From: an uncultured Kiritimatiellota bacterium
Lineage (GTDB): Bacteria > Verrucomicrobiota > Kiritimatiellia > RFP12 > DVOR01
Length of the DNA stretch: 64,000 nt
Direction: 5' to 3'
NCBI GenBank assembly: GCA_944391085.1
Contig: CALXSE010000012.1
Span: 1 to 64,000, forward strand
The notes beneath the pieces were generated by a model. The model was not told the DNA's origin. It saw only the letters and a program-made list of their open reading frames with translations, and did not search any database. How positions within the stretch are numbered: position 1 is the stretch's first letter; every line of letters starts with the position of its first letter. Positions 44,312-52,309 of this stretch are shown piece by piece. The position numbers and the translations under genes are program-made.

Positions 44312-44333
44312 GACGCCCCCGGGCGGGGGCGTC
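44312..44333 (-). terminator. Terminator after tRNA-Ser
   Basis: Minus strand: a 9-bp stem GACGCCCCC / GGGGGCGTC with a 4-nt loop, then seven T. It ends the yajC-secDF-tRNA transcript. Confidence 0.85.
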
Positions 44334-44341
44334 TCGTTGGT

Positions 44342-44430
44342 TGGCGGAGGGGGAGGGATTCGAACCCCCGGGGCCATGACGGCCCAGCGGTTTTCAAGAC
44401 CGCCGCATTTGACCGCTCTGCCACCCCTCC
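44342..44430 (-). tRNA. tRNA-Ser (anticodon TGA)
   Basis: Minus strand: acceptor GGAGGGG pairs with CCCCTCC, discriminator G, encoded CCA. The anticodon loop CTTGAAA gives UGA, and a long variable arm (class II) is present. It lies 8 nt after the secDF stop, so it is probably processed from the secDF message. Confidence 0.95.
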
Positions 44431-44438
44431 AGGGGAGG

Positions 44439-47075
44439 TCAGCGGGCGAGGGAGCCGGAGGGCTGGGCCTTGCGGTCGCTGGCCATGCGCGGGCGCTTGC
44501 CGCGGTACCAGAGGACGGTGACCAGCGGGGCGATGAAGAGGGTGGAGAAGGTGCCCGCGATCATGCCCACGAAGAGGGCGAAGGCGAAGTCGTGCATGGC
44601 CGCGCCGCCGAAGAAGTAGAGCGCCGCGACGGGCAGGAGGGTGGAGGAGGTGGTGAGCACCGTGCGGCTGAGGGTCTGGTTGAGGCCCTTACGCATGGCG
44701 GTGGGGAAGTCGAGGTTGGGCTCGCGGGCCATGATCTCGCGGACACGGTCGAAGGCGACGATGGTGTCGTTGATGGAGTAGCCGACGATGGTCAGCAGCG
44801 CCGCGACGGTGGTGAGGGAGACCTGGTTGCCGCAGAGCGAGTAGACGCCCAGGGTGATGAGCGCGTCGTGCGCCAGGGCCACCACGCCGCCGAGGGCGAA
44901 GCCGAACTGGAAGCGGTAGCTGACGTAGGCGATGATCATGATGAGGGAGAGGACGATGGACCAGACGGCGTCGCGCTTGAGCTCCTCGCCGATCTGGGAG
45001 CCGACCTGGTCGCGGCTGACGATGGCGACGTCGTAGTCGGGCGTGGCCGCGTCGATGGCGCGGCGGATGGCTTCCTCGGAGGCGAGGACGTTGCCGTCCT
45101 TGTCGGTGACCTCGGTGACGGCGGTCTTGACGAGGGTCTGGACTTTGCCGTTCTCGGCGGTGGCGTTCTGGACGGTGGGGTCGGAGATGCCGTCGATGCC
45201 GTCGACGACGCCGCGCACGACGTCGGGGTCGAGGGCGACGACCGAGCCGTCGGATTTGAGCGTGGCCTCGTAGGTGATGGAGAGCCCGCCGGTGAAGTCC
45301 ACCGCCATGACCGAGGCCGGGTTGCCGGAGGCGCGCACGAAGAAGACGGCCAGGGTGGCGACGATGATGGCGACGGCGGCCAGGGAGAGGGGCTTGCCCC
45401 ACTTGAGGAAGTCGATGTCGACGGTCTCGGGCACCCACTGCACCATCTTGTAGGGCTTGGTGGTGTCGTCGGCGATGAGGTTGAAGATGAGGCGCGTGAC
45501 GACGAGCGCGGTGAACATCGAGATGATGATGCCGCCGCAGAGCGTCACCGCGAAGCCGCGGATGGGGCCGGAGCCGAAGATGAAGAGGATGACGCCGGTG
45601 ATGAGCGTGGTGAGGTTGGAGTCGAAGATCGCCAGGAAGGCGCGGTCGTAGCCCGCCGCGATGGCGGTCTTGACCGTCTTGCCCAGGCGGAACTCCTCGC
45701 GCATGCGCTCGAAGATGAGCACGTTCGCGTCCACCGCCATGCCCACCGAGAGCACCAGGCCGGCGATGCCCGGCAGCGTCAGCACGGGCAGCTGGTTGAG
45801 CGCCGTCGAGCCGGTGCCGTCGCTGATGAAGACGCTCATGATGCCGCTGGCGATGATCATGCCCGCGGGCCAGAGGATGACGTTCAGCGCCAACGCCACG
45901 TCCGCGATGACGCCGCAGAGCAGGTAATACGCCAGCATGAACAGGAAGACCGCCGCCACGCCCACGATCGAGGCCAGCGTGCCCTTGGAGATGGCCTCCT
46001 GGCCCAGGCTCGGCGAGACGGAGCGCGTCTCGATGATCTTGATCGGCGCCTTCAGCGCGCCAGCGTTCAGCACGCCCGAAAGCGCCGTCACCTCAGACCA
46101 CGTGAAGGCCCCGCTGATTTGGCAATGGCCCCCCGTGATGGGCTCGCGCAGGTTCGGCGCCGAACGCACCACGTCGTCCAAGATGATCGCCATCTGGCGC
46201 CCCACATAGCGCGTGGACAGGTTCGCCAGCGCGTTCGCGCCCTCCTCGTTGAATTCCACGTTGATCACGTTCTGCCCGCTCATCGGGTCGCGGTCCGGGT
46301 TCGCCCGGATCACCGTCGAGCCGTTGATCGTGCTCGTCGCGCTGCGCGAGACATACATCGGCACGTACGCGATGCGCCCGCCCGCATCCCGGCCGATCTC
46401 CTCCATCACGCACTCATACAGCGCCCCGGGCGTCGCGAAACGCCCCAGGCGCGCCATGAAATCGGGCTGCTGCGACAGCTCCGCGAAATCGTCGCCCCGC
46501 ACAAAGCACACCCGCCCATCGCACGAGCTCCGCTCGAACCCCTCGGGCGTGCGCCCGGAGTTCATCACCTGACGCGACACGTTCGCGTTGTCCTCATGCA
46601 CCAGGCGAAACGCCAGGAACGCCGCCGACTTCACGCTCTGCTCGGCCTGGCGCGCCTGCGCCTCGTCCGCCCCCGGGATCTGGATCAGGATGCGGTGGTT
46701 GTCCGCCTTCGCGATGATCGGCTCGTTCGTCCCGATCGCGTCGATGCGCCGGCGCAGCACCTCAAGCGTCAGCTCGTCCGCGTCGTGCATGATTGCCGCA
46801 GTGGCCGTTCTTGCCTGCGCCTCCACCTCCGCGGCGACCTCCGGCGAGGCCGCCTCCGGCGTCGTCCGCCGCTCCGCGAACCCCGCGGCGCGCTTATCCG
46901 CGTAAAGCTTCTCCTCGTCGATCTGCACCGTGAAGCTCGTCCCACCCTGCAAATCCAGCCCCAGGCGCACCTTCTCCTTCATCGGGAAGGTCACATAGCA
47001 CGAAAACCCCACCAACACCGCCAACACCGCCCACTTGATCAGGCTCGGCGTGTCCATGTCCTTGAAATTGAACAT
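44439..47075 (-). CDS. secDF: Fused protein translocase SecD-SecF
   Basis: An 878-residue fusion of SecD and SecF, the proton-driven accessory of the SecYEG channel. The SecD part has the first helix, LGLDLQGGTSF, the large periplasmic P1 domain, and membrane domain motifs (GIAGLVLSVGMAVDANVLIFERMREE). The SecF part begins near residue 590 with VDFTGG and ends with TIVGYSINDTIVAFDRVRE. The fusion is common in several phyla, including PVC bacteria and Bacteroidota. ATG 47075 has a GGAGGGAG ribosome binding site. yajC lies upstream and tRNA-Ser downstream. Confidence 0.95.
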   Translation of the reverse strand: MFNFKDMDTPSLIKWAVLAVLVGFSCYVTFPMKEKVRLGLDLQGGTSFTVQIDEEKLYADKRAAGFAERRTTPEAASPEVAAEVEAQARTATAAIMHDADELTLEVLRRRIDAIGTNEPIIAKADNHRILIQIPGADEAQARQAEQSVKSAAFLAFRLVHEDNANVSRQVMNSGRTPEGFERSSCDGRVCFVRGDDFAELSQQPDFMARLGRFATPGALYECVMEEIGRDAGGRIAYVPMYVSRSATSTINGSTVIRANPDRDPMSGQNVINVEFNEEGANALANLSTRYVGRQMAIILDDVVRSAPNLREPITGGHCQISGAFTWSEVTALSGVLNAGALKAPIKIIETRSVSPSLGQEAISKGTLASIVGVAAVFLFMLAYYLLCGVIADVALALNVILWPAGMIIASGIMSVFISDGTGSTALNQLPVLTLPGIAGLVLSVGMAVDANVLIFERMREEFRLGKTVKTAIAAGYDRAFLAIFDSNLTTLITGVILFIFGSGPIRGFAVTLCGGIIISMFTALVVTRLIFNLIADDTTKPYKMVQWVPETVDIDFLKWGKPLSLAAVAIIVATLAVFFVRASGNPASVMAVDFTGGLSITYEATLKSDGSVVALDPDVVRGVVDGIDGISDPTVQNATAENGKVQTLVKTAVTEVTDKDGNVLASEEAIRRAIDAATPDYDVAIVSRDQVGSQIGEELKRDAVWSIVLSLIMIIAYVSYRFQFGFALGGVVALAHDALITLGVYSLCGNQVSLTTVAALLTIVGYSINDTIVAFDRVREIMAREPNLDFPTAMRKGLNQTLSRTVLTTSSTLLPVAALYFFGGAAMHDFAFALFVGMIAGTFSTLFIAPLVTVLWYRGKRPRMASDRKAQPSGSLAR

Positions 47076-47091
47076 CACGATCTCCCTCCGC

Positions 47092-47463
47092 TCACTGCTT
47101 CGCCGGCGCGGCCTCATCCGCCGCCGCCATCACCGCGCCACGCGCCACCTCCACCGTCGCCCCCGGGCAGACCTCGATCACGAACGTCTGCTCCCGCGCC
47201 TCCACGATCGTCCCCAACAACCCCCCGGCGAACGACACCCGCCGCCCCGCGCGCAACTCGGAAATCATCTTCTGACGCTCCTTCTCCTTGCGCTGCTGCG
47301 GCCGGATCATCATGAAATAAAAGATGCCGAACAGCAAGACGATGAAAATCAACGTCCCCCCGAACCCGCCCTGCTGCGCCTGCTGCGGCGCCCCCCCCTC
47401 CACGGGCTGCACGGTGCTTGCGACGGACTCAGGCGCGGCGGCGCCCTGCGCGGAATCATTCAT
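47092..47463 (-). CDS. yajC: Preprotein translocase subunit YajC
   Basis: A 123-residue single-helix membrane protein. It has an N-terminal Gln/Ala-rich tail, the membrane segment GTLIFIVLLFGIFYFMMIRPQQR with its conserved RPQQ(R/K) end, and a small cytoplasmic beta domain (GRRVSFAGGLLGTIVEAREQTFVIEV). ATG 47463 has AAAGGAA as ribosome binding site. It forms the first gene of yajC-secDF-tRNA-Ser. The longer minus-strand open frame beyond it runs through cassette A and is not used. Confidence 0.92.
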   Translation of the reverse strand: MNDSAQGAAAPESVASTVQPVEGGAPQQAQQGGFGGTLIFIVLLFGIFYFMMIRPQQRKEKERQKMISELRAGRRVSFAGGLLGTIVEAREQTFVIEVCPGATVEVARGAVMAAADEAAPAKQ

Positions 47464-47503
47464 GGTCGGTTCCTTTGCCAAAAACAAAAACAAGTAAGCC
47501 ACA

Positions 47504-47509
47504 AGTATA
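47504..47509 (-). promoter_or_regulatory. Candidate -10 box of the yajC-secDF transcript
   Basis: Minus strand TATACT about 40 nt upstream of yajC. A -35 box is not clear in the T-rich stretch behind it. Confidence 0.4.
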
Positions 47510-47633
47510 CCCTTTTCCCGCCCAAAAGAAAAGCAAAAAAGCCACCCCGCCCCCAAACACCCCCAAAAAGCCCCCACCCCAAAAACCCTCCCCAAAGAAG
47601 CCCCCACCCCACGCAAAACCCAACCCCACACCA

Positions 47634-47661
47634 AAACGCCCCTTTGTTTGCCGCCGTCGAA
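47634..47661 (+). repeat. Putative recombination site A
   Basis: A 28-bp sequence starting AAACGCCCCTTTGTTTGCCG and ending GTCGAA, identical to parts of the sites at 53869, 54560 and 57558. It encodes NAPLFAAVE in the VGY protein frame. The flank to the left is a C/A-only tract. Confidence 0.8.
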
Positions 47662-48321
47662 AGCGACATCGTCGGCTACACCCAGATCGAATTGAAAGAG
47701 GGCCTCAATTTGGTTGCCTGTTCTTTTGAACCACTTCAGGCATCTGAGGGGGCAGACATCCAAGACTTCTTGAAGGGGGCGTTTGAGTACAATGACACGG
47801 TCTTGTTCTATGGCCCGTCTGGATACACGACCTATTATTATACGCCTGCGCTTTGGGGAAAAGACTGGGAGGAGCTGGGAATCGCTGGATGGGGTGATGC
47901 CAACGAACAAATCGTATCTCGTCAGATGGCGGCTGGGGACGCTTTTTGGCTTGAGGTGAAAACGGCAAAGACTATTACCATTGCTGGGAAAGTTCGCCTT
48001 ATTGATCAAACCATTCAATGCCAACCTGGCCTTGGGCTGGTTGCCGCGGCGTTTCCCATTGACATTGACTTGAGCAAGGATGTTGAATTCTCTGGGTTCA
48101 CGAAGAATGACCAGCTCATGGTTTATGCTGACGACGGAAACTATGAGACTTATTCGTATAGTACGAACTTATACGATTCGGAATGGAATGAGACAGGGAA
48201 GCCAGGGTGGGGCGATCTCAATGAACAGGCTGTTGAGATAAAGATTCCTCGAAACACTTCTTTCTGGGTTTCCGTTGCCAATCCGGCCACAATCACCATA
48301 AAGTCTCCCCTTTCCAAGTAA
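47634..48321 (+). pseudogene. Cassette A: silent VGY-type exported protein gene without start
   Basis: The frame encodes about 228 residues starting at the shared site (NAPLFAAVESDIVGYTQIE). It has two internal repeats of about 100 residues, each ending in a pattern such as NEQIV...AFWLEV...TITI, consistent with tandem beta-sandwich domains. No in-frame start codon with a signal peptide precedes it; upstream is a C-rich tract antisense to yajC. It resembles the complete copy at 54510. I read it as a silent cassette able to be joined to an expression site by recombination. The PEP-CTERM gene follows 34 nt downstream. Base composition is much more AT-rich than in the neighbours. Confidence 0.7.
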
Positions 48322-48355
48322 CCATCAACCAACGAAATAAAGACAGGATTGAAAC

Positions 48356-48910
48356 ATGAAAAAGTTCTTGCTTGCAAGCCTTTTTGCGATGAGCGCTTCG
48401 CTTTTGACCGCCGCTAGCGTGAACTGGAAGATTGATGCGGGGTCTATCATGGATCCGCTTGATTCGTCGGAGCGTCTTTCAGGTGCACTTATTGTCTTGG
48501 TGCAGGGAAACAATGCCACAGCAGAGAGCGTCTATTCTGCTATTGTTGAAGCGGGAACGACATGGACTTACGATGATATCGCCGCCACGACTTCAACGTC
48601 GCTCCCGACAGGAGGCCGTGGAGATACATATGTCAGCGACGTCCTGACCGCAGGGGAAAGCTACGACTTTTTCGTCATTGTCTTTGACAAATCGACCGTG
48701 GAAGCTTCCTCTTATTTCTTGATTAGTTCCATTGCCGAAAGCATCTCGGCCGGGGAGGGCATTGAGACCCCAGGGACGGCAGGATGGGACTTGACCGGGA
48801 TTATGAGCGGTGTTACGGAAGGTTGGCAACCGATTCCCGAGCCCACTTCGCTCGCGCTGCTGGCGCTGGGCGTGGCGGGGGTGGCGCTTCGCCGGAAGGT
48901 GAGAGCGTAA
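48356..48910 (+). CDS. PEP-CTERM exported protein of cassette A
   Basis: A 184-residue protein with signal peptide MKKFLLASLFAMSASLLTAA, a body with NWKIDAG near the start and a GESYDFFVIVFDK strand, and a tail IPEP, helix TSLALLALGVAGVAL, RRK. The same two-gene order (VGY gene, PEP-CTERM gene) occurs in cassettes B, C and D. The body aligns in pattern with the other three cassette PEP-CTERM proteins. AGGA is the ribosome binding site. It probably depends on the cassette promoter, so it may be silent as placed. Confidence 0.78.
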   Translation: MKKFLLASLFAMSASLLTAASVNWKIDAGSIMDPLDSSERLSGALIVLVQGNNATAESVYSAIVEAGTTWTYDDIAATTSTSLPTGGRGDTYVSDVLTAGESYDFFVIVFDKSTVEASSYFLISSIAESISAGEGIETPGTAGWDLTGIMSGVTEGWQPIPEPTSLALLALGVAGVALRRKVRA

Positions 48911-48924
48911 GGTCAGTGTGAGTA

Positions 48925-48950
48925 CGAAGGGCGGCTCTCGCCGCCCTTCG
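48925..48950 (+). terminator. Terminator of cassette A
   Basis: An 11-bp stem CGAAGGGCGGC / GCCGCCCTTCG with loop TCTC, followed by TGTTTTTAG. Confidence 0.8.
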
Positions 48951-48983
48951 TGTTTTTAGTATTGAAATAAAGGGAGAGACGCA

Positions 48984-49295
48984 GTGGAAACAGATTTGTT
49001 GGCAGAGAAAATGAGACAGGGCGCAGAGGTCTTGGAGAAGCTCGCGGCCATGGGTGTCACAAGTGTTAGCATTGAGTCTATTAAAGAACCGCCAAACGTA
49101 TCAGACGCGGAACAGAAGGACAAAGACGGGCAAGAATCTATAGGGTCAACGATAACTGGCACGCGCATTACGTTTAGAATGCCTAGGCCGAAGAAGGAGA
49201 AAAAGGAGATATGGCAACGGATTTGTACCTTTCTGTTTGTTGGTTCGTTTGTAGGTTTTCTCTTTTTTATTGCTTATTATTTAATCCGCTTGTGA
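48984..49295 (+). CDS. Small protein with C-terminal membrane anchor
   Basis: A 103-residue protein beginning with a GTG and preceded by AGGGAGAG. It has a charged, partly helical N-terminus, a basic patch (PRPKKEKKE) and a C-terminal membrane helix (ICTFLFVGSFVGFLFFIAYYLI). The positive-inside patch places the N-terminus in the cytoplasm. No family was recognised. It lies in the AT-richer island. Confidence 0.55.
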   Translation: METDLLAEKMRQGAEVLEKLAAMGVTSVSIESIKEPPNVSDAEQKDKDGQESIGSTITGTRITFRMPRPKKEKKEIWQRICTFLFVGSFVGFLFFIAYYLIRL

Positions 49296-49392
49296 GGGTC
49301 TTCTACGAATCCCAAAACCTATATTTATTCATTTAGCAAACATTCACAACAGCATTAGAAACTAATGGAATTCGCGTTCTGGAGAAAAAAGA

Positions 49393-50136
49393 ATGAACTC
49401 TCAACAGGGAAAACCAATTAAACGGACTTATTGTGCTGGACGAAAAGGTGAGGCAGATCGTCTAAGCTTGAGGGACATTCAGGAGGTGTTGTGGGCGGGG
49501 CGGGAGCTGGAACTGAATTCGCAGTGGCAACGGTCAATCTTGCTAGGAACGTTTCTGGCATTGGCGTATGCGGGCTATGGTATGCTGATGGTACAGGAGC
49601 GGGCGCGAGAGTTATTGTTAAACTCTCAGCTTATTCATTGGCAGGCATTGGGGATTGCACTCTTTGGGATGGTGTTTGCTTATCTTTGGATTTGCATGGC
49701 GAAGGGATCGAAAGCTTGGTATGAGATGTATGAGGACATGATTTCCCTCTATGGGGAATTGATTGTCGGAACAGAACAGGGAGAGGAGTCGCAACGGAGT
49801 CACATCGTCAAAACGTTTGCCGGTTTCAACCATTGGCAACATCCTGGTTTCAAGAAAAGCAACGAATCGCATGCACGGGATACTTACTGCTTGTCCACCG
49901 AACAGGGCAGGTTTTCGCCCTCTAGAATCAATATTGCAGTTGGGATTGTCTCTTTGGTTATCTGGGTGACGCTGGCACTGCTTCATATCTTGTGCATCGA
50001 TACGGGGCTTCGACAGAGTATTGTCTGGTTGCTCCGGAGTGGCGTGGCGATTGGTATTGCGGCGGCCCTTTTAAGCTTTGTCTTGGGTGCAATCTTCTTG
50101 CTTCTTAGTAGAAGTATCAAGAGTTCTACCTTATAA
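49393..50136 (+). CDS. Polytopic membrane protein, RipA-like
   Basis: A 247-residue protein with four predicted membrane helices in two pairs: near residues 50-65 (SILLGTFLALAYAGYGML), 85-103 (ALGIALFGMVFAYLWICM), 183-203 and 220-240. The segments ELNSQWQRSILLGTF and MAKGSKAWYEMYE recall the RipA-family octameric membrane proteins, from memory. The function of that family is unclear. GGAG precedes the ATG. Confidence 0.55.
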   Translation: MNSQQGKPIKRTYCAGRKGEADRLSLRDIQEVLWAGRELELNSQWQRSILLGTFLALAYAGYGMLMVQERARELLLNSQLIHWQALGIALFGMVFAYLWICMAKGSKAWYEMYEDMISLYGELIVGTEQGEESQRSHIVKTFAGFNHWQHPGFKKSNESHARDTYCLSTEQGRFSPSRINIAVGIVSLVIWVTLALLHILCIDTGLRQSIVWLLRSGVAIGIAAALLSFVLGAIFLLLSRSIKSSTL

Positions 50137-50165
50137 TCGCGCAGTACGTTCCTAATCTCTAGTAA

Positions 50166-50183
50166 CGTGCGCGAATTCGCACG
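50166..50183 (+). terminator. Possible terminator hairpin
   Basis: Stem CGTGCG / CGCACG with loop CGAATT after the membrane protein gene. It lacks a T run, so the assignment is weak. Confidence 0.35.
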
Positions 50184-50200
50184 AAACCGCGGGGACTGGG

Positions 50201-50550
50201 CTAAATCGGTTGTTCATAAGAACGCCCCCGGCGGATGCCGGGGGCTCTTGCACGAATGAAGTATGGCACGAGCGGTTGTTGGCCGCCTACTTGTTGAAGA
50301 CTTGGTTGTGTGAGCATGAGGATGAGGGCATCGCCTTCGACTTGGTAGACGAGCAAGAGGTCGCCACGTAGATGCAACTCTCGCCACATCTTCAGATTGT
50401 TACCCAACGCATGGTCGCGATAAGAGGGCAGGGAGGTTGACGACCGTTGACAAGCCACCGCACCGCGTCCGCCACCAAGCGGCCGTCAAGTCCATTGGCA
50501 AGCAACTTCTTCAGCGCCTTCGCGAAGCGCTTCGTCTCGACAATGCGCAT
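50201..50550 (-). pseudogene. Frameshifted RelE/YafQ-type toxin gene
   Basis: The first frame starts MRIVETKRFAKALKKLLANGLDGRL, as in YafQ/RelE toxins. The second frame continues with SLPSYRDHALGNNLKMWRELHLRGDLLLVYQ, the conserved toxin core. The two are joined only by a one-base frame change near 50430. The C-terminus runs through the GGAT-loop hairpin and ends in an atypical tail instead of the usual short basic/aromatic end. The gene is therefore probably inactive unless the shift is a sequencing error or is programmed. Its ATG overlaps the antitoxin stop. Confidence 0.65.
50224..50245. terminator. GGAT-loop hairpin
   Basis: Stem GCCCCCGGC / GCCGGGGGC with loop GGAT, the same core as at 9569. 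It lies inside the 3' end of the frameshifted toxin frame. Confidence 0.75.
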
Positions 50551-50792
50551 CACGCAATCCCGTGGGCGCGGAGGAAGTCGTCCGCGGAAGCATAAGTCGT
50601 GGTTTCGCCGCGATCCACTTCGTGAAGGGCCTGAATGGCCTCTTCGGACAACCGGCGCACGACGTAATGGCCGTTCCCCAAATCCTCCAACGTCAAACCT
50701 TCAGATTCCAACTCCAAATCCCGCACAAGCGGAATCTGCGCAGACTTTCGCCAAGACTCCCCAGGCGCCCCAAAGCGGCGAACCTCACTCAT
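50550..50792 (-). CDS. Antitoxin-like small protein
   Basis: An 80-residue acidic protein (SEEAIQALHEVDRGETTTYASADDFLRAHGIA) lying directly before a RelE/YafQ-like toxin with overlapping TGATG. The C-terminal pattern (ALxEVDxGExxxYxSxDDFLR) is typical of RelB/DinJ-like or related antitoxins that bind the toxin. It overlaps the upstream 59-residue gene by 4 nt. It is intact, unlike the toxin. Confidence 0.65.
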   Translation of the reverse strand: MSEVRRFGAPGESWRKSAQIPLVRDLELESEGLTLEDLGNGHYVVRRLSEEAIQALHEVDRGETTTYASADDFLRAHGIA

Positions 50793-50968
50793 GCCCGGGC
50801 GCGGCCCCTTGCCACGGCGGCGAAAATCTGCCGGCGGAGCTCTGCGTCGAAACGCGCCTGCGCCTCTTGGCCCCTACGCAATGCTTCCGCGCGGAAGGCC
50901 TTGATGACGGCCTCCCACTGCGCCTGCGCCACCGGATCGCTCGTAATGGGCTCTTGATTCGCTTTCAT
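50789..50968 (-). CDS. Small protein upstream of the antitoxin
   Basis: A 59-residue helical protein (MKANQEPITSDPVAQAQWEAVIKAFRAEALRRGQ...) that begins the three-gene toxin-antitoxin operon. No family was recognised. The start ATG lies 6 nt after an extended -10 box, so the mRNA is probably leaderless. Its stop overlaps the antitoxin start (ATGA), which supports translation. Confidence 0.5.
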   Translation of the reverse strand: MKANQEPITSDPVAQAQWEAVIKAFRAEALRRGQEAQARFDAELRRQIFAAVARGRARA

Positions 50969-50974
50969 GTTTCT

Positions 50975-50983
50975 AGTATAACA
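50975..50983 (-). promoter_or_regulatory. Extended -10 promoter of the toxin-antitoxin operon
   Basis: Minus strand TGTTATACT (TGnTATACT). The ATG at 50968 follows after 6 nt. Confidence 0.6.
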
Positions 50984-51017
50984 CATCCGCGCGCAAAGGA
51001 TTGCGCCAGACTTCCTC

Positions 51018-51059
51018 AAAGCGAGGAAGCCCCCGACGAATGCCGGGGCTTTTCGCTTT
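51018..51059. terminator. Degenerate GGAT-loop family hairpin
   Basis: An outer stem AAAGCGA / TCGCTTT and an inner stem AAGCCCC / GGGGCTT. The centre CCCCCGACGAATGCCGGGG differs from the family core at two positions. It follows the 51074-51679 gene on the minus strand. Confidence 0.65.
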
Positions 51060-51073
51060 ATGAAGCTGCCGAG

Positions 51074-51679
51074 TCAAAGAAGCGAAAGGCCCCAACCGAC
51101 GGTGGCGGAAATGATGGCAATGAGGATGCCAATCAACCACTGCCAGGCGGAGACTTTCTGTTTATGGATGGCATCCTCGATGGCTCCACGGGCGGTCTCA
51201 AGGTCATCCAAAAGCGCACGAATCGTTACAAAGTCACCTTCCAGCGCCAAAGCACGGTCAAAACGTTCTTCCTCGGAATTCATTTTGTGATTGCTGAGCT
51301 GTTGGCGAAGATGAAGAAGGGCTCGCTGTTGCTCCAAATAGTGGGGAAGATGTGCACTGACGACTTCGCGGAAACCACGGAACGCCCGATCGTAGCGAGA
51401 AACGGCATACAGCAAGGCGAACGCGTAAGCTTCATTCGCGTCCAGATAGGCTTTCTTCGTATGACGCAACGCGCTATTGATGTTTTCCAAGTCATCAGGC
51501 GAACGCACATAGGCGGCCAAATGATAGGCCACATTTCGGAATTCGTTGATGGCAGGCGTTGGGAACGCGTCCAATCCGATGGTCTCGGCCTCTTTGACGA
51601 ACGTCCGCGCCCGATCCAACAACTGCAACGCCTCTTCGATGGCGGCTGCGACGGGAGAGTCAGAAAGTGCCGAAGTCAT
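51074..51679 (-). CDS. Helical protein with C-terminal membrane anchor
   Basis: A 201-residue protein, mostly helical, with a predicted C-terminal membrane helix (AWQWLIGILIAIISATVGWGLSLL). The N-terminal 170 residues resemble a cytoplasmic helical bundle. No family was recognised. It overlaps the preceding 70-residue gene by 20 nt and is likely translationally coupled to it. Tail-anchored helical proteins paired with small partners occur in mobile and defence-type modules, but no such role can be shown. Confidence 0.55.
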   Translation of the reverse strand: MTSALSDSPVAAAIEEALQLLDRARTFVKEAETIGLDAFPTPAINEFRNVAYHLAAYVRSPDDLENINSALRHTKKAYLDANEAYAFALLYAVSRYDRAFRGFREVVSAHLPHYLEQQRALLHLRQQLSNHKMNSEEERFDRALALEGDFVTIRALLDDLETARGAIEDAIHKQKVSAWQWLIGILIAIISATVGWGLSLL

Positions 51680-51872
51680 GGCGCAACACTTGGCGACGCA
51701 ACGCGTCATAATCAGCGGCATCCAGATAACGCCCCAGCTGGAGATTGAGATTGCCGCGGGAGCGTGTCATGACGAAATTGCGGCCAATGGCTCTCCATTC
51801 CGCCTCTTCGTCGCCATACATCCGCGACATGGGGCGAAAGAGATAAAGCAATTTCAACAGCATCTCTTTCAT
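51660..51872 (-). CDS. Small protein of unknown function
   Basis: A 70-residue protein (MKEMLLKLLYLFRPMSRMYGDEEAEWRAIGRNF...). The ATG has a good GGAG ribosome binding site. It forms a two-gene unit with the tail-anchored protein at 51074. No family was recognised. Confidence 0.5.
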   Translation of the reverse strand: MKEMLLKLLYLFRPMSRMYGDEEAEWRAIGRNFVMTRSRGNLNLQLGRYLDAADYDALRRQVLRHDFGTF

Positions 51873-51958
51873 GACTAATCTCCACTAATCTCCGTGAATG
51901 ACATTGCCATTATAGCACATTCCCCTCCAGCGACTAAACCTTTTTCACAGTCGGGACA

Positions 51959-51988
51959 AGGAGCCCCCGGCATCCGCCGAGGGCTCCT
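51959..51988. terminator. ATCC-loop hairpin (reverse orientation of the GGAT family)
   Basis: Stem AGGAGCCCCCGGC / GCCGAGGGCTCCT with one mismatch and loop ATCC, the reverse complement form of the family. Confidence 0.75.
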
Positions 51989-52009
51989 CTTATGGCCAGA
52001 GTGTTAGCC

Positions 52010-52033
52010 TCACGCTACGCGCCGGCGCAACGG
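52010..52033 (-). pseudogene. Relic of a PEP-CTERM gene tail
   Basis: Minus strand CCGTTGCGCCGGCGCGTAGC followed by TGA encodes PLRRRVA-stop, matching the last codons of intact PEP-CTERM genes such as 56363-56893 (LRRRVA). It lies between a small gene and a family hairpin, as an intact tail would. The upstream part of the gene is missing and replaced by the 52039-52278 gene. Confidence 0.55.
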
Positions 52034-52038
52034 CGATG

Positions 52039-52278
52039 TCAAATGCAGTCAAAGGCATCCCCATAATGAGCCTTAAGATAGGCGATAAAGTCCTGGAGCT
52101 CCTGCGCCGTAAGCGCCAAAGGGGTGGTCCATGGACAAGTGAGCTCGTAGCTCCCATCCGCTCTTTGCGTCATCCCAAACACGAAACTTTTTTGCCCGAC
52201 GAGGGCGCGAAACAAATCCTTCTGCTCCTCCTCTTCCACATCTAGGTTATGGAACCACAGTTCATACTTCTTGTTCAT
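52039..52278 (-). CDS. Small protein of unknown function
   Basis: A 79-residue acidic protein (MNKKYELWFHNLDVEEEEQKDLFRALVGQ...). GAGGTG is a good ribosome binding site. It follows the 101-residue gene by about 31 nt and is probably co-transcribed with it. The stop lies only a few bases from the PEP-CTERM relic. No family was recognised. Confidence 0.5.
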   Translation of the reverse strand: MNKKYELWFHNLDVEEEEQKDLFRALVGQKSFVFGMTQRADGSYELTCPWTTPLALTAQELQDFIAYLKAHYGDAFDCI

Positions 52279-52309
52279 CTTGTCACCTCATCAGTTCATT
52301 GTTCATGAA

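Noticed and set aside
47035-47633. Upstream extension of cassette A giving a 428-residue protein
   Set aside because: The added part is antisense to secDF and yajC, has no signal peptide and is of low complexity.
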